Shown here: in pieces, positions 32,859 to 44,115 of the stretch
How the letters are laid out: each line of letters opens with the position of its first letter
Numbering within the stretch: the stretch's first letter is position 1
NCBI GenBank assembly: GCA_027886185.1
Contig: WOAB01000606.1
Coordinates: 4,898,001 to 4,962,000 of the forward strand
Direction: 5' to 3'
Source of the DNA: Rheum nobile
Taxonomy: Eukaryota; Streptophyta; Magnoliopsida; Caryophyllales; Polygonaceae
DNA length: 64,000 nucleotides
Made by a program: the position numbers and the translations under genes
Notes under the pieces: model-generated
What the model saw: only the letters and a program-made list of their open reading frames with translations
Databases searched by the model: none
Told to the model about the DNA's origin: nothing

Positions 32859-35800
32859 TCAACTGCTGCTTCTAGAGCACTGCTTTGGTAAACCAAATTC
32901 CTTTTTCAGCTGCTGGAGTTGTCTCCTCCACGGCTCATTGTGCAACTTGTAGTGCAGCACCTATACAAAGAACATCCATGTTACTAAATACATTTTTGAG
33001 AGCGCCTCTATAGAAGCAAGCATATGCCATATTACCTGTATGAGTGTGGCAAAAACGTCGTCTTCACTTGATTGTGACAACTCTAAAGCCCAATCATCCA
33101 CATGGTTGTAGCTAGACCTCTGTCTCTCAGCCTCCAGCAAGATAGAGTCTCGATACAGGAAGCGATGCCATATCTTCTGCACATTTGCCAACTTGAACTG
33201 TATTTCTGTCTCATTGAAGGCCTGAGAGACCACACAAATTTATACTTGAGAGCCAGCAAGTGATGCTGTGAATAAAACCCTTTTTGGGAAGAAAGGCATA
33301 CTGAAGGATCTAGAGATTTTTACCCTGAGAATCTTCATCATATTGGGTATTTCATCTTCATGAATCCGAACAGCAAAGCTCTCATAATTGAGCACATTCT
33401 CATATGGGAGATAGATACCATCCTAAGCAATACCCAAATCCAGATTCAGTTACGAACATGTCAATATTACAAATACTACTACCTACCTCATTTTCAGAAT
33501 GATTGTCACCTCCAGAAATTGGATAAATTTTGGAATGCCTAATTTATTGTGCATATTAGATAGATAACCTTGATTTAGCAATTTCAGCAGCTAAAGATGA
33601 TACCTGAATGATAACAGGAATGCACCCCTGGAGGATGCTATCTTCCATTCTACCACTCCATCCGTCCCCGGGGAAGACCCCACAGAAAACAGAAGTTGCC
33701 AGATCTCCCTGATAATCGCTAGAGCGTAAAGGTGTCACAATTACATCATTCTGGTGCTGTTTACCAAGCCTGCCCTCCTTGTTAGGACTTGAGCCAAACT
33801 CTTCTGCTACTTTCTGCCTAATTCCCATGCTATACCTAAATCCAAGACCAAGAGAAACCCAATGCCTTAATTATAGGCCTAAAAAATACGTAGAGTCAAA
33901 GTATCTATCAGCTACTGCAAATTTAACTGGTTATTGAAATGATTATATATGGCCATGTAAAGCTACTTATTTCACTAAGAAAAACTGAGCTAGAAACAAA
34001 ACACTCACGTAGCTTCTGGTCTGCCATTGTTATACGCTGGCCCTAGATTTCCGTTGAAGTAGAATAACTTTGCTCTTTGCTCACGAGATCTGCAAAATAT
34101 AGTAGGAAGAATTTCACCTGAATGCTAGAGAAGTAGAGATGAGATGACAGAAAGATCAGTAGCTTAAGCTTAGATAGAGAGCATGCCTAGCCCAAAGGTT
34201 GGATTTCAAAGTAGGGCCATCTGGCCTCTTCCAGGCAGGAAGAACAAGATCTTTGCTGGGGTCAAAGCAAGGGTGTTTGCCTCTCCTGACATCTGAAATC
34301 ATATCCCAATTGTCCGCCCAATAGGCTGTTGTTGAATGGTTATGCTTTGAGTTTGTGTTGCCCCAGTGAACTAACATCATACTGTTCCAAATTTCCTTAG
34401 GTGCATAGCAAGAACCTTCGTCCCATGAAAAGAACTGCCTTCAGGTGAAATATATGAGATGAGGACATTTGAAACACATACAATGTAACAGTTTTCACTT
34501 GAGTGAAATTCTTCTCTATCATAAGATAAAGCAAGACATTTTGTGCACAACATACCCATATATGGTCCTTTCCAGATGAATGGTTCCAGTAAGTATATTG
34601 CTCAGCAATGTGTTCATATGCTTTCTTGTAGAGCTCTAAAGTAAAAGAGCTCCTCAATCCCTGGTAGTCCTGAATATTGGAGAAGTTATATTATGGTCAG
34701 GTAGCTGATCAAGAGACTATCAAACGATGGATAAAAATAACCTTGAATACTTGAAAAGTATGAAGGTCATTAAGAAAACACAAATTCAAAAGAGTATTTC
34801 ATCAAGGGTCACTATATACTGAAGATAGCAGAGCCGCAGAGCTGATTAGAAAGCTTAAACAATTTCACAAAAATATGCATACGACCTACAAACAGTAGTG
34901 ACTATTCAAAAGGACAAGCAAGAGCATCTCCATAAAAACTATTTCTACTATTATGGAAAAAATACCCTCAATGTAAAATGTGGTGCATCATCAGCTCGAG
35001 TAATGATGCATGAATCAAGAACAGGAACAAAGAAAAAGTCTGCTTCTTCACCATTTGTTGTTCGATGGGGACTGGATAAAAGGCTTTCATAGATGGCCAT
35101 CTGCATAGCATTGTAGTGTAAGTTTCAATTCCTGCCCAACTGTTACTCTCATTAAATTACTTTAATGAGTTTCAATGTTCATGGTACATTGGTACCTGAG
35201 CTCCATAAAGCTGCTCCGTCCATACGGTTTTGTTCTGATGATCATAGATTCTATTTACACACTCAAACTTAAAATGTCTTCCCTGAAGCAGGCATAAGAG
35301 TAATAAGCATTTTCTGGATAACAAATAGTGTCATAAAAACAGCCTGTAGTCACTCTTTCTCACCTCAAGAAGCTTGCTGTTGAATTGTGGAGGCAAATCA
35401 TAAACATAGATAAGGGGTCTTTTCTTGTTAACCGTGGCACTGAGACTAGTAATATTGTCAAGATTTTTCACACTGCCGGGAACATCAACCTGAGCTGGAC
35501 AAAGCCATCTCGGCCATTCTTTTATGGATGAGAAAACTGAAGGGATGCTGCAATCTACTCCATACCAGCCATGATGACACTGACAACAAAACTACTTATA
35601 TGAGTAAGAAGTCACAACCAAGTATTGTCTAAGAGCCACTATAGATTGTTATTGCACGTTGAATTTTCAAAATGAAGTATACATATAACTTCACTTTTGG
35701 AATTATCATTTTACCTTATTGAGCTACAAACCTCTACAGTCACGTACAAACACATTTTATCTTATTGTGCTACTTTGCCTAAATTATGACCTTTGAGTAT

Positions 35801-37405
35801 TTCATGACTTTGCAACTAAAATTGGTCTTATCACTTCCAGAGACACTTACCTACTACAATTTAAATAATCTTTCTTTCGATTTCAAAATTATATATGACT
35901 TGTATAAGCAATACATGTGTAAACAAAGCTCTATAAATTCATTACCTGACAAGATCCACCACGACAATGTCCATGACCTGAGCACTGATTAATGCAACTG
36001 CATTGCACTGGAGTTTCACAGAATTGTCCCACAAGACAATCATATTTGCAGTCACATTCCTCCTTGAACTTCACCTTTCCAGTATAGGCTTCTATTGGGT
36101 CCACATTGCACCAACCTGGAAGGCTAGCATTTGTCGTAAATATATTTGGGTCCGGCTTTCCCCAGTCAGTCACCTTGAAAGCACCAGGTTCAGTAGGCAT
36201 TCTGAAGAGTATGTCAAGAAGGTAACAATCAGAACATGCTGATGCATTTCTCAAGGATTAATCATACCAATGAAAATGAATGCAAGAACTTCCGTACATT
36301 ATTGTAAACCCACATGACTCAGGTGCTGGACGATTTGGATACTTGGTGCCTTCTCCACAGAAGCACATTGCCCTCGTTGTATCACAGTAGGATGAGCAGA
36401 TTGACACAACCCACCGCCCATTTGGTAGGTCAGGAGTCCCTGGATAGTTGCATTGCAACTCTAGCTGCTGGGCACATCCTTCCCCTGTGCCATAAGAAGC
36501 CAATATAGTTAAAAATTTAAAATACTGCTGAAACAATTCCAGTTTGGCATTGTAAATAACACTACTTCATTGTCTTAAAAACAAACTTTCGTGACAACTG
36601 GAAGTCCATCATAGTGCACTAGTTTTAACAGCTCTTAACAATGCATACTGGACCTACTCCTAAGCAACATCAAGAAATGCTTATAAGTAATGCAACCTTT
36701 TCCCTTTATGAACTGCAGCTGATTATTATGCATTGACCCAAACCACAAGAAAGCTCTCTCACCAACCCCTTTTTTAAGATGATGCATGTAAGCAATAGGA
36801 ACAATAATACTAACCAACAAAGCCATGAAAGCATCGACATTGTCCTAATTCACCGTTGCAAACCCCTTGGCCACTGCAGTCATTCTGGCAGGGCTTCCCA
36901 TTGATTTCCTGTAAGCCGAAGCAATCGCCAAGCATCAAGCAATGGCAATGTTGAGGAATAATAGTAAGATGAATCAAGAAGGTACTTGAGAAAGATCCAA
37001 ACCAAACTCAAAATTTACAATAGTAGCAAATGGTGGTACCAGATTGAAAACACATCTTTCACACACCTCAACAATTTTCACCTCCTTGACAACTGAATCG
37101 CAACCGGAAAACCACCGGCCAATCTCAGCCTTCCAAGGAGCACCACGGTAAACAACTGCATTGTGCAAATCAGGTGGGAACCGAGCATCTAAATCGAGAG
37201 GAACCTCAACAGGAAGCCCATCCCTGCCACCAAGGGCGGTCCCATTCGTCCCTAAGCATGATGTCTGAGTCTGCCTTATACCAAAGTTATCCCATGAAGG
37301 CCCCAGATTAAAAAAGAAGAGATGAACAACTGAAACCAACGCTACAATGGAGGCTATAGTCCCAATCAGAGAGTAGGAGCAATTCCCCTTTTGTATGATA
37401 AACAT
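32859..37405 (-). CDS. ExAD: ExAD-like arabinosyltransferase, exostosin family GT47 (14 exons, 791 aa)
   Basis: Exons, 5' to 3': 37067-37405, 36815-36908, 36298-36484, 35946-36201, 35364-35579, 35196-35282, 34966-35100, 34556-34669, 34187-34434, 34009-34089, 33604-33835, 33324-33422, 33036-33221, 32859-32960. They join to 792 codons including the stop, with all phases agreeing. Residues about 12-33 form a membrane anchor (type II Golgi protein). Cys-rich EGF-like segments follow (CQNDCSGQGVCNGELGQCRC; CINQCSGHGHCRGGSCQCHHGWYG). The exostosin domain starts at RPLIYVYDLPPQFN and has ADFFFVPVLDSC, DHIWFFSWDEG, KLFYFNGNLG, FCGVFPGDGWSGRMEDSI and LQGCIPVIIQDGIYLPYE. Length and layout match Arabidopsis ExAD (At3g57630 as I recall), which adds the fourth arabinose on extensin. 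Intron 9 begins GC instead of GT. No defect is visible. The symbol rests on recalled similarity. Confidence 0.92.
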
Positions 37406-38026
37406 AATCTCGAAACCCTATTCTCACAAAACCGAGAATGACGCAATGAATTTGTACTTGCCAATACCAAATCCCCTTTCAGCAGCGAATTCTACAGAAA
37501 AGGCAGCAAACCCTTAGAATAAAAGGGAGCAATAACTCATCCAGATCAACAATCATCCGAATTTGTCAATCAAGAGAGATATAATAATTAAAAGTCAAAT
37601 TCAATCCAATTTCGATAGACACGTCTGAAACACAAAGCAAAGATTAATCAATTTTCACTAAAAGACAGACAACCAGATGAATTCAGCGCATATTTCTTTT
37701 ATAAAAAAGTTGGGTGGCGGAGGCGGTGGCGCTTACCATGGAGGGATCTGGGATCCTGGAATTATTAAAACAGGAGACCGCATACGTGAAGATTTGAAGA
37801 GAGAGAGAGGACGAAGGCGATGGCAACTTGAATTTGATATTGGGTAAATCATGTCTGAGTCTAACAAAAAAAGAGAGGAACATTTTGAATGAAAGTTTGT
37901 GAATTTCTTGCTTTGAATTTTGACTATGTCATTGTCAAACCAGAAAGGAGAGCGACAGAGTGTTGTGAGAGTCGGTAGGTAAAGCCACACTAGAGAATAC
38001 CGCAAATGGAGCCTCTAAAATAAAAC
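37406..38026 (-). promoter_or_regulatory. 5' untranslated region and promoter space of the ExAD-like gene
   Basis: Between the ATG and the MULE end there are only 621 bases. A CATGGTAAGCGCC sequence on the minus strand at about 37732-37741 is a possible 5'-leader splice donor. A pyrimidine/purine-rich stretch (GAGAGAGAGAGGACG on the plus strand at about 37799) is typical of plant leaders. No clear TATA box is seen. Confidence 0.45.
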
Positions 38027-38440
38027 GGCGAAAAACCGCGCTTTTTTACTTCGCACTCCTCCTTGGGCGGAGAAGGGTTTATGGGCGACACGTAGTGCAG
38101 CCCAGGATGGGTTCAATATTTATTTTATTAAAAAAAATTATAAAAAATGTATTTTTTAAAAACCGGTTTCACTGAACCGGTTTAGTCGGCGGCAACATCC
38201 GCATTTTTTAAAAACCGGTTTCACTGAACCAGTTTAGTCGGCGGCAACATGTGCCGATGTTGCCGCCCAAAGAACCGGTTCAGTGATCGGGTTTGTTGGG
38301 GGAGAAGGGTTTATGGGCGGCATTATGTGCCGCCCAGTGAACCGGTTCACGAAAACCGGAGTACTTCTGGACGGCACTATGTGCAGCCCATGGAGTGTAC
38401 GATTGACAACGGTCAATTTGGGCTGCACATAGGGCCGCCC
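38027..38440 (+). repeat. Left TIR of the MULE
   Basis: Contains repeated GGGCGGCA...TGCCGCCC and GGGCTGCACATAGTG words and several AACCGGTT words, so it can fold on itself. Its outer 45 bases match the right TIR almost exactly. Confidence 0.88.
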
Positions 38441-38479
38441 AGAAATACTCCGTTTCACTTCCAACGGTCATGTGGCCGG

Positions 38480-38489
38480 CTATATATAT
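38480..38489 (+). promoter_or_regulatory. TATA box of the MULE transposase
   Basis: CTATATATAT lies about 65 bases before the ATG at 38549, directly inside the left TIR. It is the likely promoter element. Confidence 0.55.
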
Positions 38490-38548
38490 TGGAGATGTAA
38501 TAGTAATGGTTGAAACCCAAAACTTCATACCCGGTTTTTCTTAAAAAA

Positions 38549-40418
38549 ATGTCGTCATCAAGCGATTCTGGTTGGAGGGGGTTGTCGGAGTCGTCTTCGA
38601 GCGCGCACACATCTCTAGATGATGAGGGTGATTTTCAGTCGCCGATTTCTCCGGAGTACTTCAAGGTACGTAATATTTTAATTTTTATTGTATAAAATGA
38701 TTAGATCTTAAATATACTTAGTCTTTGAAATGTTAAACTGTTTTGAAATAATCTATAATTTTTTGATATTAGTTTGTATAAATTTAATTATTAATTAGTC
38801 TCTAATGTACTAATTTTTGTATATAAATATGGTGATTCTAGTGATGATGAATTTGTAGCAATCGACTTCTCATCCCATTTTACTACTAATGAGATATTTC
38901 CGAGTATGGAAGGATTGAGAGATTGGGTGCAAAAGGTCGGTTTTAGTCTTTTTATGGTGATCACTACTAAATCATCAAAGCCTAAAAAGATTATATTTCA
39001 TTGTGAGAGATCTGGATTACCTAGGTCCGGCAAGAAAAAGAAGTTAGTCGATGGTAAAAAGGTCAGCCCGATACGAGTGAATAAAGTTAGGTCAAAGAAG
39101 AAGGATTGTCCTTTTTTGTTGTATGGTACTTTTAGGAAAGGAAATGCTATTAGAGATCATGGATGGACCATATCGGTTGTTAGTGGATGTCATAACCATA
39201 TGCTTTCGACCACCTTGATCGGACATGCATTTGCTTCCCGACTTACGAAGGAGCAGCGTAGGAAAGTGATGATTGATACTGCGGCGGGTGTAAGACCTAG
39301 GGTTATTTCTACACAGCTTAGGAATGAATATACGGGTTCAACGATTTCGATGAGGCAGGTGTACACTGTTAGGGCTAAGGAGAGGTTGAAATCCCTAGGC
39401 AATCTGAATGTGACACAATGGTCATTGGGGTTTTTGAATGAGAAAGGCTATTTGTTGGACACTGCTACTAAGACGAGGGAAGATGGGAAGGAGGTTTTGG
39501 CGTGCTTGTTTATTTCTCATCCAGACGCTCGACATTTGCTGTGCATGTTCCCTAATGTCGTCATCATGGATTCGACCTACAAAACCAACAGGTAAACCTT
39601 ACTCGTTTTTGTATTATGTGTAGATAATGGTATTTTCCGCGGGTTTAAAGTATTTTTTGTGTTGCATTTATAGGTACGATATGCCTTTGTTCCAGATTGT
39701 TGGGTTTACTTGCACCAACTACACATATTGCATTGCTCTTGTGTTCATGGAAAGGGAGACGACAAGCCACTATGCATGGGCACTGAGACGATTGAAGTGG
39801 TTGTACGGGGGGAAAAGTCCTGTATGCATCATGTCTGATCGAGAGCTAGGACTGATCAAGGCTGCCAAATTGGTGTTTCCAAAGGTTCATCATCTATTGT
39901 GCCAGGTCCATGTAGACCGTAATGTGAAGGCATATGCTAAGACGATGAAGATTGACGAGAAGAAATTCTCGGGAAGTGTTCGTCGGGTGATGAGGTCTCA
40001 CACAAAGGAGGAGTATAGAGAGCGACTTGCTCACTTTAAGGAGATATGGAGTGAAGGCCTGGTGAAATATGTGGAGCAAACTTGGTTTAATGAGCATAAG
40101 AAGAAGCTAGTTGCGGCATGGTGTGATGATGTTCTCCATTTTGCCACAAGAACATCAAACAGGTAACTTTCATATAAACATTTGCAATCAAATTGGGTTA
40201 TAAAATTCATTTAGTAAATTGTAAACGATTATATTATTTTCAGGGTTGAGGGTCAGCACTCTATGCTTAAGGACATGATTGAGACATCCGTTGGAGGGTT
40301 CGACACAATTGTGCAGCACATCGACAACATGTTTGTTGATCATCATCGGAATATCCGATTTGAGATGACCAAGAACTGCACTGCCTTTCCCATGGAGATA
40401 GTAAATGGCCCTGAGTAG
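38549..40418 (+). pseudogene. FAR1/MURA-like MULE transposase, shortened C-terminus
   Basis: Exons at 38549-38665, about 38845-39591, 39674-40162 and 40244-40418. The N-terminus is Ser-rich. A FAR1-type zinc finger is visible (FHCERSG, DCPFLLYG, GCHNHML). The MULE transposase core has IMDSTYKTNRYDMPL (first Asp), CIMSDRELGLI (second Asp), FPKVHHLLCQVHVDRN, then NRVEGQHSMLKD with the probable Glu. It ends at a TAG (40416-40418) after VNGPE; the frame stays open only 14 more codons. The SWIM zinc finger expected after the catalytic core is absent, so the protein of about 510 residues is probably truncated. The acceptor of exon 2 is uncertain; I could not find one that keeps phase, which may be a second defect. 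Confidence 0.85.
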
Positions 40419-40789
40419 GTTAAGGTGTCCTGGGATACACCGACAACCCTCCTCTTATGAGCAGATGCAGTAGTAGGGCGACTGTCTCGATCCGACCGTG
40501 CGATCTTACCCAATACTTCCTATTTTTCCATAAGAAATGTAACTATATTCATTTTCCCAATACAACTTAGTTACATATATAGAAAATTATTTTCTTACAA
40601 ACAAAATCAATATATTAAAATTTTCATTACGATAATATATTTAATATTATTTCACAGTATAATTGAGCCTATTACCTATAGTCTTTTTAAGAATGATTAA
40701 ATACAATAAAAACTAAGTTTACAAATCTACAATTACAGTAACAATTTAATTAAATAAATTAGATTTAACAAATTAAAAATTACAAACCG
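40419..40789. other. 3' region of the MULE transposase gene
   Basis: AT-rich sequence between the transposase stop and the right TIR. No coding region is seen. Confidence 0.6.
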
Positions 40790-41070
40790 GGTTTTTGGAA
40801 ACCGGGTTTAACCCGGTTTCCAAAAAACCAAAATTTTTTATTATAAAATAAATAAACTAAATTCCTAAACCGGGTTCTCCCCCCAAAAAAATGGGCGGCA
40901 ATACGTGCCGCCCAGGGCCAAACTGGGTTATCAAAAATCTGGTTTGCTTGGGCTGCACCTAGTGTCGTCCAGAGGCAAACCGGTTTTTGGGAAGGGTTTT
41001 CTGGACGGCCAGATGTGCCGCCCAAGGAGGAGTGCGAAGTAAAAAAAAAAGCGTGCGCGGTTTTTTCGCC
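40790..41070 (-). repeat. Right TIR of the MULE
   Basis: Inverse of the left TIR. It has GGGCGGCAATACGTGCCGCCC, a 21-base palindromic word, and AACCGGGTTT repeats. Its outer end is GCGCGGTTTTTTCGCC. Confidence 0.88.
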
Positions 41071-41164
41071 AAATTAAATGGCCTTTTTCTTCCTACTTTT
41101 TGTCCTCTTCATTTTGTGGTTCACATTTTAAAGGGGGTTAATCTTTGCACGGTTGCACAGCTTA

Positions 41165-41469
41165 TTTTTATTTCCCGCACCCTATTTTAGACGTAATAAG
41201 GTTGCGCCAAAAAAAAAATCTTATGCGTTGTGCCAAAAAAAAAACTTTCCTTAGGCATTGGGTGAATTATTTTTTTATTTTGAAAAATTAGTTTTTAAAG
41301 ATTATTGAACCGGATCTTTATCTAAACCGGTTCAACACTTTTTGGGCGCAACTACGTAGCGTCCAGGAAAAAAACTTGGGTTTGTAGCGCCCAAGCTTGT
41401 ATTTAAATCAATAAATTTATTTTATATTTAAATCAATAAATTTACTACATACTCATCGCATTGTATCTA
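41165..41469 (+). repeat. Solitary arm of the foldback-like family
   Basis: Matches the left arm of 10.8-11.1 kb and the inverse of the right arm: TTGCGCC plus poly-A, AACCGGTTC, TAGCGCCCAAGCTTGTATTT, ACATACTCATCGCATTGTATCTA. It stops abruptly at 41469, where the next element begins. Confidence 0.85.
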
Positions 41470-42328
41470 GGCGGAATTGCAAAAACTACCGAGTTTTTGA
41501 TAGCTCCTTGCAAAAATACCGCCATTTTAAAAGAATTGCAAAAGTACCAAAAAACTGCAAATCTTTTCAAAACAAAAAAGGTAAAATAAAATCTGAATAA
41601 AACTTTTTAAAAAAACAAAAAAGTGGTTAATGGAGGTTTATAACATCAGTTAATTTAAAACGGTTTTAAACGTTTGCCTAATCCAGTACATGTTCAACCG
41701 GTAGTCAAAAAACCCAACCTGCAGTTCATCATTTCCCTTTTTCCCTTTTTCCCTTTCTTCCCCAAATCTTTTCGACTCTCAAGAACAACATGTCCGTTTA
41801 TAACCTGAACCTAACCTCCATTTTCCCATTCTTTCCCGAATCTGTTTCTTGAAGCCCTAAATCGATCGATTTTATTTTTAAACCTAACTCCCCAAATCGA
41901 GAATGGTGAAGACAAGAGGCTTGAAGTCGGCGAAAGCCAGAGAAGAGAAGGCGAAGGCGTCTACTGTTGCGAATAAAAAGAGGGTTGAAGGCCTAGAAGA
42001 ACAACCGGCGAAGGCGGCTACTGTGGCGAGTGGCAGAATGAAGAGAGTCTACAGCTCTTCAGAGGAAGAAGAATCACCCAGTCCAGTCATTCCGGTACAG
42101 AAGAAGAAACTGAGATTGTCGGAGGCTGAAGAACTCACAGGCAAGAGATCGAGGAAGGAGCAATGGAAGTCGGTTGGCGGGGTTAGTTCTCTTGAATAAG
42201 TCTTTACCTAAAAAAAGTATAATTTTGTCTGAAATTTGTGATGCATGCTAGGTTTAGGTTTGGATAAACTGCTTGCTGGTAATGAAAAACACAGCATGAA
42301 TTACTCTGTAAAAAATAGAGCATGGAGA

Positions 42329-42545
42329 GTGTTGTTGTGTGATATAACCTGAAAAACTTTATAGCTCAAATTATGTATGAAAAAAGAAGTGAGAGATAAA
42401 AGCTTCATAAAGTTTGATAAAGTGTTGTTGTGTGATATAACCTGAAAATGGCAGCTCAAATTATGTATGAAAAAAGAAGTGGGAGATAAAAGCTTCATAA
42501 AGTGTTGTTGTAAAGTGTTGTTGTGTGATATAACCTGAAAATGGC
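42329..42545. repeat. Tandem repeat of about 80-90 bp in the Ulp1-gene intron
   Basis: About 2.5 copies of a unit starting GTGTTGTTGTGTGATATAACC, followed by TGAAAATGGCAGCTCAAATT. Each copy contains the CCTGAAAA word. Confidence 0.85.
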
Positions 42546-42724
42546 ATGACATAGCATGGATAGTGTGGCTACGTATAAACCACATTACCTGAAATTTGCC
42601 TATTTCGCCTGACAAAAACACAAGTAGTCTGAAAAACATATATATTCAGATGTTTGATTAGAAAGTTATAGTAGCCTGAATGACCTGATAAATCCAAATT
42701 AAGGTGATTCATGTTGATACAAAA

Positions 42725-44115
42725 TTGTAAGGGTGATAGGCGTTTTCGTGACACCTAAACAGAATAATCCTAACAAACCTAAACAAGTAGTTTGGGCAAG
42801 TAAGGGTCGAATCCCACATAGAATCAGATTATCAATTCAAGTAATTGCAAGTCACCAACTAGGAACTAGGGGGGTTTGTATGATTTTCGTAACCAAATAA
42901 CAGGTAGACAAGTAAACAGATTCACAGGCAAAGGTTGTGAATATGATTGGGAAAAGCGTCACACTTAATAAAGATCCACACAACAAGAGATATGGTTAAT
43001 CACTGAATTCTATCAATCTCAAGTTCTTATCTTTTCTTTAGTTGTTCTTATCCCGATCATATGTAACTATTAGTTCTACCAGCCCTAATAGTACTTATTA
43101 CTAAATCAAATCCGAAAACCTTCAAGACTCAACAAAGCAATAGCATTCAACCAAGGATTCAACAAGGTACATGCAATAGAAACAATCCGTTACTATAAGC
43201 ATGCAATTAACTCTCTCTCTCTCACGATGAACACTCGCAACCCGCTTATGTAAATCGTGTTTGCTACTAGATATGCAACCCGAACCCGAAATCACAAATC
43301 CTAGCAATTAGGAAGATATCAATAGACCTAGGTAGCTACTCTAGATAAATCAACATAAACCAATAAACATTCAAGCACAAGAGAATTAATCCAACTAGAT
43401 AGGAAATCGAACAAGAGTAGAAAACTCACAACTAATCAATTGAAGGCTTCAAAATATCAAGTGCAACAATGGAAGCTTAGTTCTTCATAGGGTTTTTTAG
43501 AGAAAAACTAAGATAGGTGGCAACTAGGGTTTAGAGAATGGATGATTCCCTAAAAGAGTCTAAAACTTAAGCTTAAATACTAAGGAAATAATTCAGAAAT
43601 AAAGAAAAGAAAATAACAAACTTGGAAACAAAGTTTCAAAATTAAAATAAAAGGAAATAAGAAATCTCGGAAATAAATCCGAAAAAGGTCTTCAGCACGT
43701 CGTCACCGCGGGTGCGGCAACACCCACCGCGGGGTGCGGTGGGTCTCCAGAGACTCCAGCAGCTTCTGCGACACTTCTGTAAAAACGCCATAACTTTTGA
43801 TTCCCAACTAGGATTGCGCTCATATTTTGAGGACTTGCAGTAGACTTCAAGATCTAACTCCTAGAATTGGAATCACTCCATTTGGAAATCTTAGTAAAGA
43901 GAACGAACCAAATGAATTCAGCACACTGTTCTTCTACTCTTCAAAGCACTTCAAACCTCTATAAATCCCATGATTTCTTCACTTCTAGTCTTCTCTTCCG
44001 GATTACAGAATTACCATCAAATCATATCCAAACATCATCTAAATCATGCTAATAACCACTAGATGCGCTATACAATATATCGCATATCAAAGGGTTATGG
44101 TCTAGGGTAAAGATT
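42725..44115. other. Inserted sequence of about 1.4 kb, type unknown
   Basis: It interrupts the CCTGAAAA-rich intron sequence, which resumes at about 44140. It holds a GC-rich block (CACCGCGGGTGCGGCAACACCCACCGCGGGG in two parts, about 43700-43745) and a stretch at 43786-43905 that matches the inner part of the Pack-MULE TIR. It may be an LTR or another non-autonomous element. No TSD could be fixed. Confidence 0.4.

Larger units (their letters stand above)
38027..41070. mobile_element. MULE with long TIRs and its own transposase
   Basis: The ends are inverted copies: GGCGAAAAACCGCGC...ACTTCGCACTCCTCCTTGGGCGG on the left and its reverse complement on the right, ending TTCGCC at 41070. TIRs extend about 280-420 bp. 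Flanking 9-mers AAATAAAAC and AAATTAAAT agree at 7 of 9, consistent with an aged MULE duplication. Inside, a four-exon transposase reads away from the left TIR. The element lies immediately upstream of the ExAD-like gene, in divergent orientation. Confidence 0.88.

Noticed and set aside
38249..38528. Overlapping ORFs of 76-83 aa in the MULE TIR
   Set aside because: They come from the inverted GC-rich words of the TIR and exist on both strands without a domain.
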